DNA of 52,959 bases from CAZLYF01 sp964586835. Lineage in GTDB: Bacteria > Bacillota > Clostridia > Christensenellales > Aristaeellaceae. Positions within the stretch are counted from its first letter, which is position 1. Every line of letters begins with the position of its first letter. Below the pieces are notes generated by a model that made no database searches, had not been told where the DNA came from, and worked only from the letters and a program-made list of their open reading frames with translations. This document shows positions 43,088-51,544 of this stretch, one piece after another. Made by a program: the position numbers and the translations under genes. The stretch is taken from contig CAZPIC010000015.1 of the NCBI GenBank assembly GCA_964586835.1, positions 1 through 52,959 on the forward strand, in the 5' to 3' direction.

Positions 43088-43969
43088 ATGACAATGGAGG
43101 CGTTGGCGGATCTGAATGGCAGGCCGGAATCCTACGCGCAGGCGGTCTGGCGGCGATTTCTCAGGCACAGGCTTGCAGCAGCCAGTCTTCTGTTTCTGAT
43201 CGTCCTTGCTGTGGCGGCGCTTGTCGGCCCTTTCCTGAGCCCCTATGGGGAAAATCAGATCGCGGGCAGGTTCTCCTCGCCTCCCGGCCCGGTGTTTTTT
43301 CTGGGAACCGATCAGGTGGGGAGGGACGTGCTGACGCGGCTTCTATATGGCACCCGTATATCGCTTCTGGTGGGCTTCGCGTCCACGGCTATTGCGACCA
43401 CGCTGGGTGTGACGTTTGGGCTGGTATCGGGATACTTTGGCGGATGGGTAGACATGCTCATCATGCGCTTTACGGACATGGTGATGTCATTTCCCTATAT
43501 CCTCCTTGTGCTTGTAGCGGCGGCGATTTTCAGACCGGGACTTCTCAATATCATTTTGATCCTGGGATTTGTGGACTGGCCGGGGGTCGCACGCCTTGTA
43601 AGGGGAAATGTGCTGTCCCTTCGCGAGACCGCCTTTGTCAAAGCAGACATTGTAGCGGGGCTCTCCCCGCTCCGTATCCTCTTTGGCAGCATCCTACCCA
43701 ATACGATCGCTCCTGTCCTGGTCTACGCCACCTCCGTTGTGGGCTTTTCCATCCTGGATGAAGCGGCGCTCAGCTTTCTCGGTATGGGGGTGCAGCCGCC
43801 CACGGCCAGCCTGGGCAACATGCTGGGCGGAGCGGAGTCCATCTCAATTCTTACTTCAAAACCCTGGCTGTGGATGCCGCCCGGCCTCGTGATTGTGCTG
43901 GTGGTGGTATCCATCAGCTTTGTGGGGGATGCCCTCAGGGATGCCATTGATCCCAGAAACATTCACTGA
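43088..43969 (+). CDS. oppC: Oligopeptide ABC transporter permease (OppC/DppC)
   Basis: The 293-residue permease has an N-terminal OppC-type helix preceded by SYAQAVWRRFLRHRLAAASLL. Then come FFLGTDQVGRDVLTRLLYGTR, SLLVGFASTAIATTLGVTFG, and the docking loop VKADIVAGLSPLRILFGSILPN. The end, LWMPPGLVIVLVVVSISFVGD, is typical of the family. GAGGAGG lies ahead of the ATG. It is the fifth and last gene of the importer and lies 44 bases before the SpoIID-like gene, which may be in the same transcript. Confidence 0.92.
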   Translation: MTMEALADLNGRPESYAQAVWRRFLRHRLAAASLLFLIVLAVAALVGPFLSPYGENQIAGRFSSPPGPVFFLGTDQVGRDVLTRLLYGTRISLLVGFASTAIATTLGVTFGLVSGYFGGWVDMLIMRFTDMVMSFPYILLVLVAAAIFRPGLLNIILILGFVDWPGVARLVRGNVLSLRETAFVKADIVAGLSPLRILFGSILPNTIAPVLVYATSVVGFSILDEAALSFLGMGVQPPTASLGNMLGGAESISILTSKPWLWMPPGLVIVLVVVSISFVGDALRDAIDPRNIH

Positions 43970-44013
43970 GGGCCTGCAGGAACCCGCGTCCTGCCCTGAA
44001 AGGAGACCAATGA

Positions 44014-45753
44014 ATGCGCAGAAGCTTTGCCTTTCTGATGTTATTTCTTTGTCTGGTTGCTGTAGGGCCTGCTTCCAGCGAGCCCGTTCCGGCGTCGACG
44101 GGTACAGGCGTGATCCGTGTGCTGCTAACAAACCTTCAGCTGACAGACAGGCTGGACATCGCGCTGGACGGCAGCTATACCATCACCGGAGGAGCTGCCT
44201 TTCAAAGGGGCAGCAAGGTGACGGCCTCCACAGCAAGTGGCTCGGTGATGCTCCACTATGAAGGGATGGCCCTGAACGCGGGGAAGAGCTTGGTGTTTTC
44301 AAGGCATGCGGTGGCCGAAGGGCTTGAAAACGGCCTGCGCTTCAATGAGGGCTATCCACTCTTTCCGGGAGACCTGCATCTTTCAGAGAGGTCGGGCATG
44401 CTGGAGGCAATCCTGCATATTCCAGTGGAAGAGTACCTCCCTGGCGTTTTGCCCTATGAGATGAGCGATACCTTTCCCCTGGAGGCACTCAAAGCCCAGG
44501 CTGTGGCGGCGCGCACCTATGCGCTTCGAAAGGCAGGCAGCGGGGCTTCCTACGACATCGTGGATAATGCCAACGACCAGGTATACCGCGGCACTGTCCC
44601 GGAGCATCTGAACTCCGCCAGGGCGGTTCTGGAAACGGAGGGGACCTGTGGGACATACCGGGGACGCTTAGCGGAAACTTTTTACTGTGCAAGCAATGGT
44701 GGCCAGACGGAGCTGCCGGAGCACGTATGGGGCAAGGGTGACCATGGATATCTGTCCGTAGCCGACGACCCCTATGACGTTGAGAACCCTCAGAGCGAGG
44801 TTAGGACCTTCCATCTGTACCGGAAGGCGCAGGACAATGACCCCGACAGCGTGCTGTGGCAGGCGCTTGGTGAGAAGGCAGCCCAGCTCATGGAGGATCG
44901 CGGTTACGAACCGGAATCCAACCGTTTCAACATCATCGCTGTGGAAAGCCTTGTCGCACATTCCCCCCGTGGTGCGGAGCCTTCAAGGCTTATGACCCGC
45001 ATGCGCTTTGACCTGCATCTCAGTCGGCAGCACTTATCTATTCCCGACAGGGAGGAAGAAGAGGTTTTTCTCTTTCAGCAGTCTCCGGAAAAGCCAGAGC
45101 CTGTCGCGTCGGAATCGCCCCTGGAACCTGTCTGGTCGGACTGGCTCCCCGTTGCTGGGGTGGTATCCGTTGATTTGCCAATCTTCCCCTTCCTCGAGCA
45201 GGTGATGGAGTTGTCCATCAACCGCGATGACAATGAGCTGGTCACCGTCCGCGAAGAGGATAACAGGTTTGTGGTGGAAGCCCGCAGATATGGGCACGGG
45301 GTAGGCATGAGCCAGCGGGGCGCCCAGCAGATGGCAGGGGTTCATGGCTGGACCTTCCAGCAGATTCTCTCCTTTTACTATCCGGGTATGACGCTTGAAA
45401 AAAGGACCTATGAATCTCCGATTCTGCCTGCGCTGCCCTACACATATCTGGCGACGCCCGGGCCTGCCGCAACTCCAACCCCAAGGCCTACCCTGATGCC
45501 CGCGACCCTGCAGCTTCAGGAAGGCTGGTACCGTGTTCGTGTCACCCTGATCGATCGGGACTCGTCGCTTAACCTGCGCGACATGCCTGGGACAGCCGGC
45601 AGCGTTGTCCTGCGCCTGCTGTATGGACAGGAGCTGGTTGTTACCGGAAAAACCGAGGACGGGTGGCTGCAGGTGCGTACCGACGCTGCAGAGGGATATG
45701 TCATGGAGAAGTTTGTCGAGAGAGTGGATGCTCCGAACACGCCAACGCCCTAA
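44014..45753 (+). CDS. Secreted SpoIID/LytB-domain protein with a C-terminal SH3 domain
   Basis: The 579-residue protein begins with a signal peptide (MRRSFAFLMLFLCLVAVGPASS, cleavage near residue 22; no lipobox). The SpoIID domain follows: VEEYLPGVLPYEMSDTFPLEALKAQAVAARTYAL with the glutamate equivalent to the catalytic one of SpoIID at residue 157, then ETFYCASNGGQTE, and finally RRYGHGVGMSQRGAQQMA with FQQILSFYYPGMTLE. A proline/threonine-rich linker (about 485-505) leads to a bacterial SH3 domain (SLNLRDMPGTAGSVVLRLLYG). SpoIID enzymes cleave stripped peptidoglycan glycan strands; forms with SH3 domains often act outside sporulation. It may work in wall remodelling. Confidence 0.87.
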   Translation: MRRSFAFLMLFLCLVAVGPASSEPVPASTGTGVIRVLLTNLQLTDRLDIALDGSYTITGGAAFQRGSKVTASTASGSVMLHYEGMALNAGKSLVFSRHAVAEGLENGLRFNEGYPLFPGDLHLSERSGMLEAILHIPVEEYLPGVLPYEMSDTFPLEALKAQAVAARTYALRKAGSGASYDIVDNANDQVYRGTVPEHLNSARAVLETEGTCGTYRGRLAETFYCASNGGQTELPEHVWGKGDHGYLSVADDPYDVENPQSEVRTFHLYRKAQDNDPDSVLWQALGEKAAQLMEDRGYEPESNRFNIIAVESLVAHSPRGAEPSRLMTRMRFDLHLSRQHLSIPDREEEEVFLFQQSPEKPEPVASESPLEPVWSDWLPVAGVVSVDLPIFPFLEQVMELSINRDDNELVTVREEDNRFVVEARRYGHGVGMSQRGAQQMAGVHGWTFQQILSFYYPGMTLEKRTYESPILPALPYTYLATPGPAATPTPRPTLMPATLQLQEGWYRVRVTLIDRDSSLNLRDMPGTAGSVVLRLLYGQELVVTGKTEDGWLQVRTDAAEGYVMEKFVERVDAPNTPTP

Positions 45754-45795
45754 GCCTGCGCTGGAGCTTGGGCCTGTCCGAAGGAGAGCGAAACC

Positions 45796-46233
45796 GTGAA
45801 AGCATTCTCTGTTGTGGCATTGCTGTTGGCACTCAGCATGTTGCTGGGCGCCTGTTCAGACGCGGTTCGGGTTCGCCCGGCTGCTGAAGCGCCGCAGGAC
45901 GGTGTTACGGCAGCGTACCGTAGGATCAGCGCGGAGGAGGCAAAGGTGCGCTTAGATAGCGGCGACCCCATCCTCCTGGTGGACGTTCGCACCCGGAGCG
46001 AATACGAGGCTGGTCATATTCAGGGCGCGATTCTTTTGCCAAACGAGGATATCGGCTTGGAAAGGCCGGAATCCCTCCCGGACCCGGATGCGGAGATCCT
46101 TCTTTATTGCCGCTCCGGAAACCGATCAAGACAGGCCGTCCTCAAGCTGCTCAAGCTGGGATACACGAAGGTTTTCGACTTGGGAGGGATCAGCGCCTGG
46201 CCCTACGGGACTGTCACGGTACCAGCCCCATGA
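45796..46233 (+). CDS. Rhodanese-domain lipoprotein
   Basis: The 145-residue protein has a lipoprotein signal with lipobox LLGAC (lipidated cysteine at 20). A single rhodanese domain follows, with ILLVDVRTRSEYEAGHIQGAILLP and the active-site loop YCRSGNRSRQAV with cysteine 105. It ends VFDLGGISAWPYG. It would be anchored on the outer face of the membrane and could handle sulfur transfer or thiol redox there. The start is GTG at 45796 with AAGGAG ahead. It lies 42 bases after the SpoIID-like gene. Confidence 0.88.
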   Translation: MKAFSVVALLLALSMLLGACSDAVRVRPAAEAPQDGVTAAYRRISAEEAKVRLDSGDPILLVDVRTRSEYEAGHIQGAILLPNEDIGLERPESLPDPDAEILLYCRSGNRSRQAVLKLLKLGYTKVFDLGGISAWPYGTVTVPAP

Positions 46234-46248
46234 TGAGTGTGCAGCTGT

Positions 46249-47613
46249 TCAGTTCCTTTCCCTCCACCTGAACAGGAAGAGGACCAGCAGCGCCATGTAG
46301 GCCATACAGAGGCCCAGCGTGAGGAAGAGCATTTCCGGAGAATCGGGTGCAAGGCCGATCATGATCAGCATAGGAGCACCAAAGAGGATGCCCGTGCCGC
46401 TGCCAACGACGAGCTGTTCCGCAGCAGGTGTGTCCAAGGAGGGATCGATCTGCCTGAGGAGGAGTACACCGGAGCTGATGGTGCCAGTAAGCATCCCGTA
46501 CATAGCCACAAAGCTTTCCTCTTCGAAACCTCTGCTGACAACCTTGGTGATCCTCTTGAGATATAGGTATGTGATGTAACCGCCTGCGATGGCCATCAAC
46601 GCAAACGGAAGCCATAGCCCGCGCAGGTCGCCAATATCGATGGAAGCAATCCCAGCTACGATCATCAGATCAAAAGCCAGACCGGATATCCGGCTCAGGA
46701 GATAGTTGCTTTGGTATACCCTGTTCATCAGCTTCCTTTTTCTAAGAAGGGTCAAAACGTGCCGGAAGCCCATGGCCACCGCTGAACCGATGATGAAATT
46801 AAAGCCCCAGAGCAGCGGTGAAAGAACCCGTCCAACCCCAGGGGCCACCGCGGAAATGCCTTCCGTGAGGACTCTGGTGATCAGGTAGGTGATCAGGTAG
46901 GCTAGCAGAACCAGTGCCACCTGCATCGACAGGCGGTCCATCGATTCGGAGAGAGGCTCCTCCTGTGCGTCGCAGCTTGTTTCGGTCACGACTGAACCGG
47001 ACACCGGCTTAGCCTTCAGCGAGGTGTAGCCCTGCTTCTTCTGGAGACGCCTTGTGTACCAAATACCCACCAGGCAGGCACACAGATACCCTGTCGCGGC
47101 GAGCGAAAGTCCGAAAGATCGGCCTCCCACAAAGCCCAGGCTTTCATAAGTGCTGCCGACGTTGTTCGCCTGTCCTGGTCCCTGCCCGTAGGCCATAGGA
47201 AGCAGGATGCCTGAGGCGGGGAATAGGCCAGGCATCACGGTATAGAAGAGGGCTGCAGAGATCACAAGGCCGACGATCGCTTGAAGAAGATAGGTGCTGA
47301 CAATCAATGCTCCGCCCTTGAACGCGAAAAGCCCTCCCAGCCCTTTCCTGGCTGATTTGAGGGACAGGGCGATAAAACCCAGCGCAATCCCATGATAGGT
47401 GATCATTTCAAGCAACGCGAGCGGGATTTTTGCCACGCCTGTTATCCTGAGGATCAGGAGAAGAAAGCCGGCCAGAGCCGCAACAGGCATCAGGCTGTTG
47501 CGTACCGCCGCGACTTTTCGGTTCAGCACGTTGGCCAGGAGCAGGAGTCCAGCGATGATGCCAAGCCAGACGAAGATGTCCCATAGCCCGTGATTTGCGC
47601 TTGAATAATCCAT
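46249..47613 (-). CDS. GltS-like sodium/glutamate symporter family protein
   Basis: The 454-residue membrane protein has about eleven helices arranged as two halves around a cytoplasmic charged loop (residues about 195-230). The first half carries LLPMAYGQGPGQANNVGSTYESLGF, which matches the glycine-rich substrate loop of the GltS family. The second half has ATG-like GMLTGTISSGVLLLRQIDP and VVGSGTGILFGAPMLIMIGL. It probably takes up a small anion such as glutamate with Na+, but the divergence from E. coli GltS is large. It starts 5 bases after the acyltransferase gene and is probably co-transcribed with it. Confidence 0.7.
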   Translation of the reverse strand: MDYSSANHGLWDIFVWLGIIAGLLLLANVLNRKVAAVRNSLMPVAALAGFLLLILRITGVAKIPLALLEMITYHGIALGFIALSLKSARKGLGGLFAFKGGALIVSTYLLQAIVGLVISAALFYTVMPGLFPASGILLPMAYGQGPGQANNVGSTYESLGFVGGRSFGLSLAATGYLCACLVGIWYTRRLQKKQGYTSLKAKPVSGSVVTETSCDAQEEPLSESMDRLSMQVALVLLAYLITYLITRVLTEGISAVAPGVGRVLSPLLWGFNFIIGSAVAMGFRHVLTLLRKRKLMNRVYQSNYLLSRISGLAFDLMIVAGIASIDIGDLRGLWLPFALMAIAGGYITYLYLKRITKVVSRGFEEESFVAMYGMLTGTISSGVLLLRQIDPSLDTPAAEQLVVGSGTGILFGAPMLIMIGLAPDSPEMLFLTLGLCMAYMALLVLFLFRWRERN

Positions 47614-47618
47614 CCCTC

Positions 47619-48782
47619 TCAGCCTTTCTTTTCTCCGAGGATCTCAAAGAGGTCCCTGTATTTCAAAGCGTTTCGCGTCCGGCGGGCTGCAAGCTCATAG
47701 CTGTTCCCGCTTGTGTCTGAAAACAACAGTATATTTTTCCTGAAGACCGCCATGCCTGCGATATCCCGGAGGGGGAGCCGGAAGCTTCCCACGGAAAGGG
47801 CGTGGCAATCCATGCACATCGTGCCCGTCGCGACAGCGCTTAGGCGGTGACCGCCTTCCAGTCGGTAGAGCGTCTCCTCTCCATCGCACAGGACAGGACC
47901 GTTTCCGCTCTGTGCCTGTTCGCGTAGGCGCGCCTTTTGCCAGCGGGTCCAGTCGGCGATCGTCCGAAAAGGGCTGTTGCCTTCCAGATACCCGTATTCT
48001 GTGTACCTGACCAGAAGTCCGCAGTCACAGGTGAGATGGGATCCCTGGCTCCTCAGCATACCGATTTTGCTGCACTCCGGACACAGATACAGCGCATGCT
48101 CCAAGCCTTCCGCTGCGCGCCTTCCTCGATAGGCTATCGGGTCCTTTGCCTGCTGGGCGTAGGCATCCAGGCTGAGGTCCTCTTCGATGGCGGCACTGAT
48201 CCGAGCAGGATCCATTGCTGCAAGTTCGTCCCTTGTGTATTGCTGGACAACGATTCCTCTTGTTCTTCCCCTGCGAAGCGTATAGCCCCATCTGGGCAGG
48301 GAGAAGTATCCACCCTCGATGCGGTAGGTCACCAGGCCTGCACCGGATGCTTGCAACAGCCCCACTGTCGACGGCGGGATCCTGCCTGTCCTTCCGTCGA
48401 AGGTAGTGTTTCCCTCAGCAAAGAGACAGACATTCTTTCCAGCTCTCAACCGCCGCGCCAGCGCCATGGCAGCACCCGCATCCGACATTCCCTTTCGTTT
48501 GAGGATGGGCGAGAAAAAAACGCGCAGAAACAGTGACAGGTATCGGTTCCGATAAAGCGTTTCGCTGATGACAAAGTACATAGGGCGCGAGAAGCTGCGT
48601 CCAACCAGAAAAAAATCGTACTCCGTCACATGGTTGGAAATGACCAGATAGGGAGAGGGCAGGCAGGGCTGTCTGTCTGCTCTGAAGCGGAACAGAAGCG
48701 AAAAGAGAGGAGTCAGCAGGACCCGCGCGACGCGATAGGAAACCGAGTGGCGCCTTACTCCCGAAACCACAGCCTTTGGCAT
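47619..48782 (-). CDS. 1-acylglycerol-3-phosphate acyltransferase-like protein (PlsC family) with zinc ribbon
   Basis: The 387-residue protein has an N-terminal acyltransferase domain. LPSPYLVISNHVTEYDFFLVG holds the catalytic NHxxxxD motif; the substrate-binding FAEGNTTFDGRTGRIPPSTVGLL follows. A four-cysteine ribbon, LCPECSKIG and LTCDCGLLV, lies after about residue 245, and a C-terminal domain of unknown type ends the protein. The ribbon is not part of standard PlsC. The ATG at 48782 has AAGGTGG ahead and is preferred to 48797 and 48947. The gene precedes the GltS-like gene by five bases. Likely role: acylation of lysophosphatidate or another lysophospholipid; the role of the C-terminal half is unknown. 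Confidence 0.82.
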   Translation of the reverse strand: MPKAVVSGVRRHSVSYRVARVLLTPLFSLLFRFRADRQPCLPSPYLVISNHVTEYDFFLVGRSFSRPMYFVISETLYRNRYLSLFLRVFFSPILKRKGMSDAGAAMALARRLRAGKNVCLFAEGNTTFDGRTGRIPPSTVGLLQASGAGLVTYRIEGGYFSLPRWGYTLRRGRTRGIVVQQYTRDELAAMDPARISAAIEEDLSLDAYAQQAKDPIAYRGRRAAEGLEHALYLCPECSKIGMLRSQGSHLTCDCGLLVRYTEYGYLEGNSPFRTIADWTRWQKARLREQAQSGNGPVLCDGEETLYRLEGGHRLSAVATGTMCMDCHALSVGSFRLPLRDIAGMAVFRKNILLFSDTSGNSYELAARRTRNALKYRDLFEILGEKKG

Positions 48783-48852
48783 CGCCCACCTTCTCATCCC
48801 GGCACTCGACACGCCACCCGCGGTCACGGTACCGAGGGTTGGTATGCCGCGC

Positions 48853-48858
48853 ATTGTA
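48853..48858 (-). promoter_or_regulatory. Extended -10 promoter for the acyltransferase operon
   Basis: On the minus strand TACAAT (48858-48853) has a TGG extension. The -35 candidate TGGCGT at 17 bases is poor. The ATG is about 70 bases downstream. Confidence 0.4.
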
Positions 48859-48993
48859 CCATGCAGCTCTGTCTGACGCCAGATCCCCCAGACTGGTGAA
48901 TGCTTGAGAAGGTGACGATGAAATTTTGCGATATTTTGTGAAAACACAAGGGAAAAGGCGAATAATCGGAAAACTCAGCAGTTTTACAGGAAG

Positions 48994-49016
48994 ATTGACG
49001 ATCTTTGACTTTGACC
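48994..49016. promoter_or_regulatory. CtsR-like operator overlapping the hsp20 promoter
   Basis: Read on the minus strand, 49010-48994 is AGTCAAA-GAT-CGTCAAT. This matches the CtsR heptad repeat RGTCAAA-NAN-RGTCAAA at 15 of 17 positions. A third partial heptad, GGTCAAA, adjoins at 49016-49010. The operator overlaps the -35 region of the hsp20 promoter, as expected for repression. Confidence 0.5.
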
Positions 49017-49041
49017 TTATCTGACCAATGTGGCATATTAT
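49011..49041 (+). promoter_or_regulatory. Promoter for hsp20
   Basis: TTGACC (49011-49016) is followed by CATATT at 49034-49039 (17 bases) or TATTAT at 49036-49041 (19 bases). The leader to the ATG is about 70 bases. Confidence 0.45.
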
Positions 49042-49117
49042 GGATGCTAGGGGATACCCCTGGTATTCTGAAGAACACAGGGGAGTATGACACAAAAAGC
49101 TGTGAGGAGGCAAAGAC

Positions 49118-49594
49118 ATGTATACCATCGTTCCGTTCAGAGGCCGCCGCAATGTGGGCGTTCCAAGGCAGATCGGCAACCTGTTTGACGATCGTTTTTT
49201 CCGTTCTTTTTTTGATATGAGCGATATCATGGGCAGTTCTGGGTTGAGCTGCGGGTTTCGTGTGGATATCAAGAACCTGAAGGATAGCTATGTCCTTGAA
49301 GCGGAGCTTCCAGGCCTTCAGGAGGACCAGATCAACTTGAGCATCGATGATGATACCCTCAAGATCAGTGCTGAGGCAAAGTCCGCAAGCGGAGAAAATG
49401 AAGAGGTTTACTACCGGGAGAGGCGATACGGACACTGCGAACGCAGCTTCAATCTGGAAGGGATCAGGCAGGATGATATCACCGCGGAGTACAAAAATGG
49501 CATCCTGTACGTGAACCTTCCCAAACAGCAACCCGAACCCAAGAAAGCGGAGCGACGCATTGCCATTTCCGTGTCGGAGGACGAACAAAAATAG
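49118..49594 (+). CDS. Small heat shock protein (Hsp20/alpha-crystallin)
   Basis: The 158-residue chaperone binds unfolding proteins to prevent aggregation. It has a short variable N-terminus with PRQIGNLFDDRFFRSFFD. The alpha-crystallin domain spans about residues 42-138: FRVDIKNLKDSYVLEAELPG, then DDDTLKISAEAKS, VYYRERRYGHCERSFNLEG and the conserved AEYKNGILYVNLPK. A charged tail follows. GAGGAGG lies 7 bases ahead of the ATG. The upstream CtsR-like repeats suggest heat-shock regulation. A strong hairpin terminator lies 33 bases downstream. Confidence 0.94.
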   Translation: MYTIVPFRGRRNVGVPRQIGNLFDDRFFRSFFDMSDIMGSSGLSCGFRVDIKNLKDSYVLEAELPGLQEDQINLSIDDDTLKISAEAKSASGENEEVYYRERRYGHCERSFNLEGIRQDDITAEYKNGILYVNLPKQQPEPKKAERRIAISVSEDEQK

Positions 49595-49627
49595 GCAGGA
49601 GTCTCCTCCAGACATCCGGTCCATGGG

Positions 49628-49665
49628 AGAGTTCCCCCGGTCTATAAGGCCGGGGGAACTCTTAT
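49628..49665 (+). terminator. Hairpin terminator after hsp20
   Basis: A 13-base perfect stem (49628-49640 with 49650-49662) encloses a 9-base loop. The core is AGTTCCCCCGG pairing with CCGGGGGAACT. The following run is weak (TTAT), so termination may also work for transcripts from the other side. Confidence 0.65.
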
Positions 49666-49699
49666 CAGTGCGCCTGGCGTGTGCTGTGTCTAAGATAGA

Positions 49700-50400
49700 A
49701 TGAGCGAAATCTAATCGGAGGAAACAGGAGCTGATTGAAAAACGGTTCGGGATGAAGGACACTGAACAATGCCGTCACAAGGACGCGGAGAAGCTTCTGC
49801 AAAGGGTCTATCAGAAGATCGCGGAATATTTCCGGGGCTGCGGCAGGATGAGCTGAATGACAAACCTGTATTCCGAAGCCTTCTGGACAAGGAGGAGCCG
49901 GCATCCCAGCCCATACCGTCATGCTACTGCAAGTGGAAAGACGAAGGCCCGCTGAACCCATGCAACGGTATCCAGCGGGTATCAGGCGGGTGGTCCAGCA
50001 TCATCGCGCCGGGTCGTCGCCAGGATGGAAAAGACGCAAGAACAGAGAATCTGCATCCCCACCTGCATCGTGAACAATAGGAAGCTTCCGTCCGAGACCC
50101 TGATCCGGTTTTTTGCCACCAGAGATTAAAGGATTGGCTCATGAAGGCATCCATGCATGGCTTTGATTTCGATGTCTTAACCGTCCTTCTATGGCAGTCA
50201 GCGCGAATCGGCTTCAGCTTTCCGCGCCAGCCTTCAAACGCTTCAACAGCTTTCGAAGGATCGTGTTTCCCGCTGGTCTGCGCTGGCCGCAGATCAATAC
50301 GTTGCGGCTGAAGCTTCTCAAAATGGCGTCAAAGTCTGTGCCAGGAGGAATTCCGACATGTTTTGACAGTATCTGACATCGGTCTCTGCTTCCGCAGGAA
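49700..50400 (+). mobile_element. Decayed IS1380-family transposase (internal deletion, multiple frameshifts)
   Basis: Several frames together give parts of an IS1380-type DDE transposase (normally about 430-450 residues). The N-terminal part reads IEKRFGMKDTEQCRHKDAEKLLQRVYQKIAEYF (in pieces; from about 49730), then ELNDKPVFRSLLDKEEPASQP and CKWKDEGPLNPCNGIQRV. The C-terminal part reads LPSETLIRFF near 50090-50115, KASMHGFDFDVLTVL near 50140-50190, then MAVSANRLQLSAPAFKRFN and INTLRLKLLKMASKSV to about 50340. The central region, which would hold most of the catalytic DDE residues, is missing. No terminal inverted repeats could be defined. It is inactive. Confidence 0.75.
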
Positions 50401-50977
50401 ATCAAGCGTTTGGTACAGCATGCCTTGAAAAAGAAAGCCGCCATCGGAAACCCAGGAGCGCAGCCAAGGCCTTTGAGCGGCCTACACGCTCAGTATTCCA
50501 GAAATTAGCTTCGACAGGATGTATCGCATCGTTTTATCTATCCCTTGGCATGTGTCTCACAAGCCCGTGAATCATGCGGGTTCAGAATTCCGCAACTTAC
50601 CTGGTAAAGTAAATTTGCATATACCAGGGTGCGCTATTTTAGATTGTCATCAGTCATGATTCTCTCTTTATGCGATGTGTTTTGTCAGGGGATACACACA
50701 TTAAAAGAAGTGGAAATGCGGGATACTATATAATATTTTTATTATGTTATCGCATACATACAATTCAAAATGGATAGATTGGTGTTGTCTTCAAGTTTGT
50801 GGTATCTAAAAAATATTAAACATTTATATACGAAAACAGCGTATAATATAATTATCCATACCAAGAAATCACAAAGATGGAGTATAAATCTGTCTTGCCT
50901 GCAATAGAATTAGTAATATCCGATCGTATTAGCAGCTCCAAGCTTATCGGTATTCTGTGATGTCATTCCTATAAAAC
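50401..50977. other. AT-rich non-coding patch upstream of the sigma factor gene
   Basis: No gene is recognised here. From about 50640 to 50960 the sequence is strikingly AT-rich, with runs such as ACTATATAATATTTTTATTA, unlike the GC-rich remainder of the window. It may be foreign DNA or a regulatory leader. The part before 50640 is probably further eroded IS1380 sequence. Confidence 0.45.
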
Positions 50978-51004
50978 TGAGACCTTTTTGAATATGCTGT
51001 CGTC
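50978..51004 (+). promoter_or_regulatory. ECF-type promoter, probably autoregulatory
   Basis: TGAGACC with a following T run (50978-50989) resembles the TGAAAC -35 box of many Gram-positive ECF sigma factors. CGTC lies at 51001-51004 after 17 bases, matching their -10 box. It lies 24 bases upstream of the ECF sigma factor gene, fitting self-activation. Confidence 0.5.
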
Positions 51005-51028
51005 AAACAATCGGAAGGGGGTGGGAAG

Positions 51029-51544
51029 ATGCATTTTGATCAGGTGACGGGTAGTGCGAAAGAAGAACACCTTGAGCAGATCATGACTGCTCATGGCAAC
51101 TCCCTTCTGAGGATGTGCTTTCTGTATTTGCAAGATGAAGAACTGGCACGGGACGCTGTCCAGGAAACCTTTCTGAAGGCTTACAGAAAGCTTGAGACCT
51201 TTCGCGGTGCGAGCAGCGAATTAACCTGGTTGACAAGAATTGCTATCAACACCTGCCGCGACATGCACAGAACATCATGGTTCCGAATGGTTGATAGGAA
51301 AACACCACTTGATGAGCTGCCGGAGCAAAGCTACGTTCAGGCCTTTCGTGATGACACTGTACTGCAGACAGTGACGAAACTGCCGGAAAGATACCGCGTG
51401 GTCGTGCTGCTCCATTACTACCAGGGAATGACGCAAGCAGAGATGGCTCGTGCACTAAGCTTGCCATTAAGCACGGTCAAGACCAGGCTAGCCCGAGCTA
51501 AAGGCAGGCTGAAGACTTCATTGAAAGGATGGGTTGAAGGATGA
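51029..51544 (+). CDS. ECF-type RNA polymerase sigma factor
   Basis: The 171-residue protein has sigma region 2 (LLRMCFLYLQDEELARDAVQ, then ETFLKAYRKLETFRGASSEL and TWLTRIAINTCRDMHR), a short linker, and region 4 (LPERYRVVVLLHYYQGMTQAEMA then LSLPLSTVKTRLARAKGRLK). This is the SigM/SigV-like type common in Bacillota. It would direct RNA polymerase to stress-response promoters. AGGGGG lies ahead of the ATG. The stop overlaps the start of the membrane protein gene (ATGA), the usual arrangement for a sigma factor with its membrane anti-sigma partner. Confidence 0.92.
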   Translation: MHFDQVTGSAKEEHLEQIMTAHGNSLLRMCFLYLQDEELARDAVQETFLKAYRKLETFRGASSELTWLTRIAINTCRDMHRTSWFRMVDRKTPLDELPEQSYVQAFRDDTVLQTVTKLPERYRVVVLLHYYQGMTQAEMARALSLPLSTVKTRLARAKGRLKTSLKGWVEG

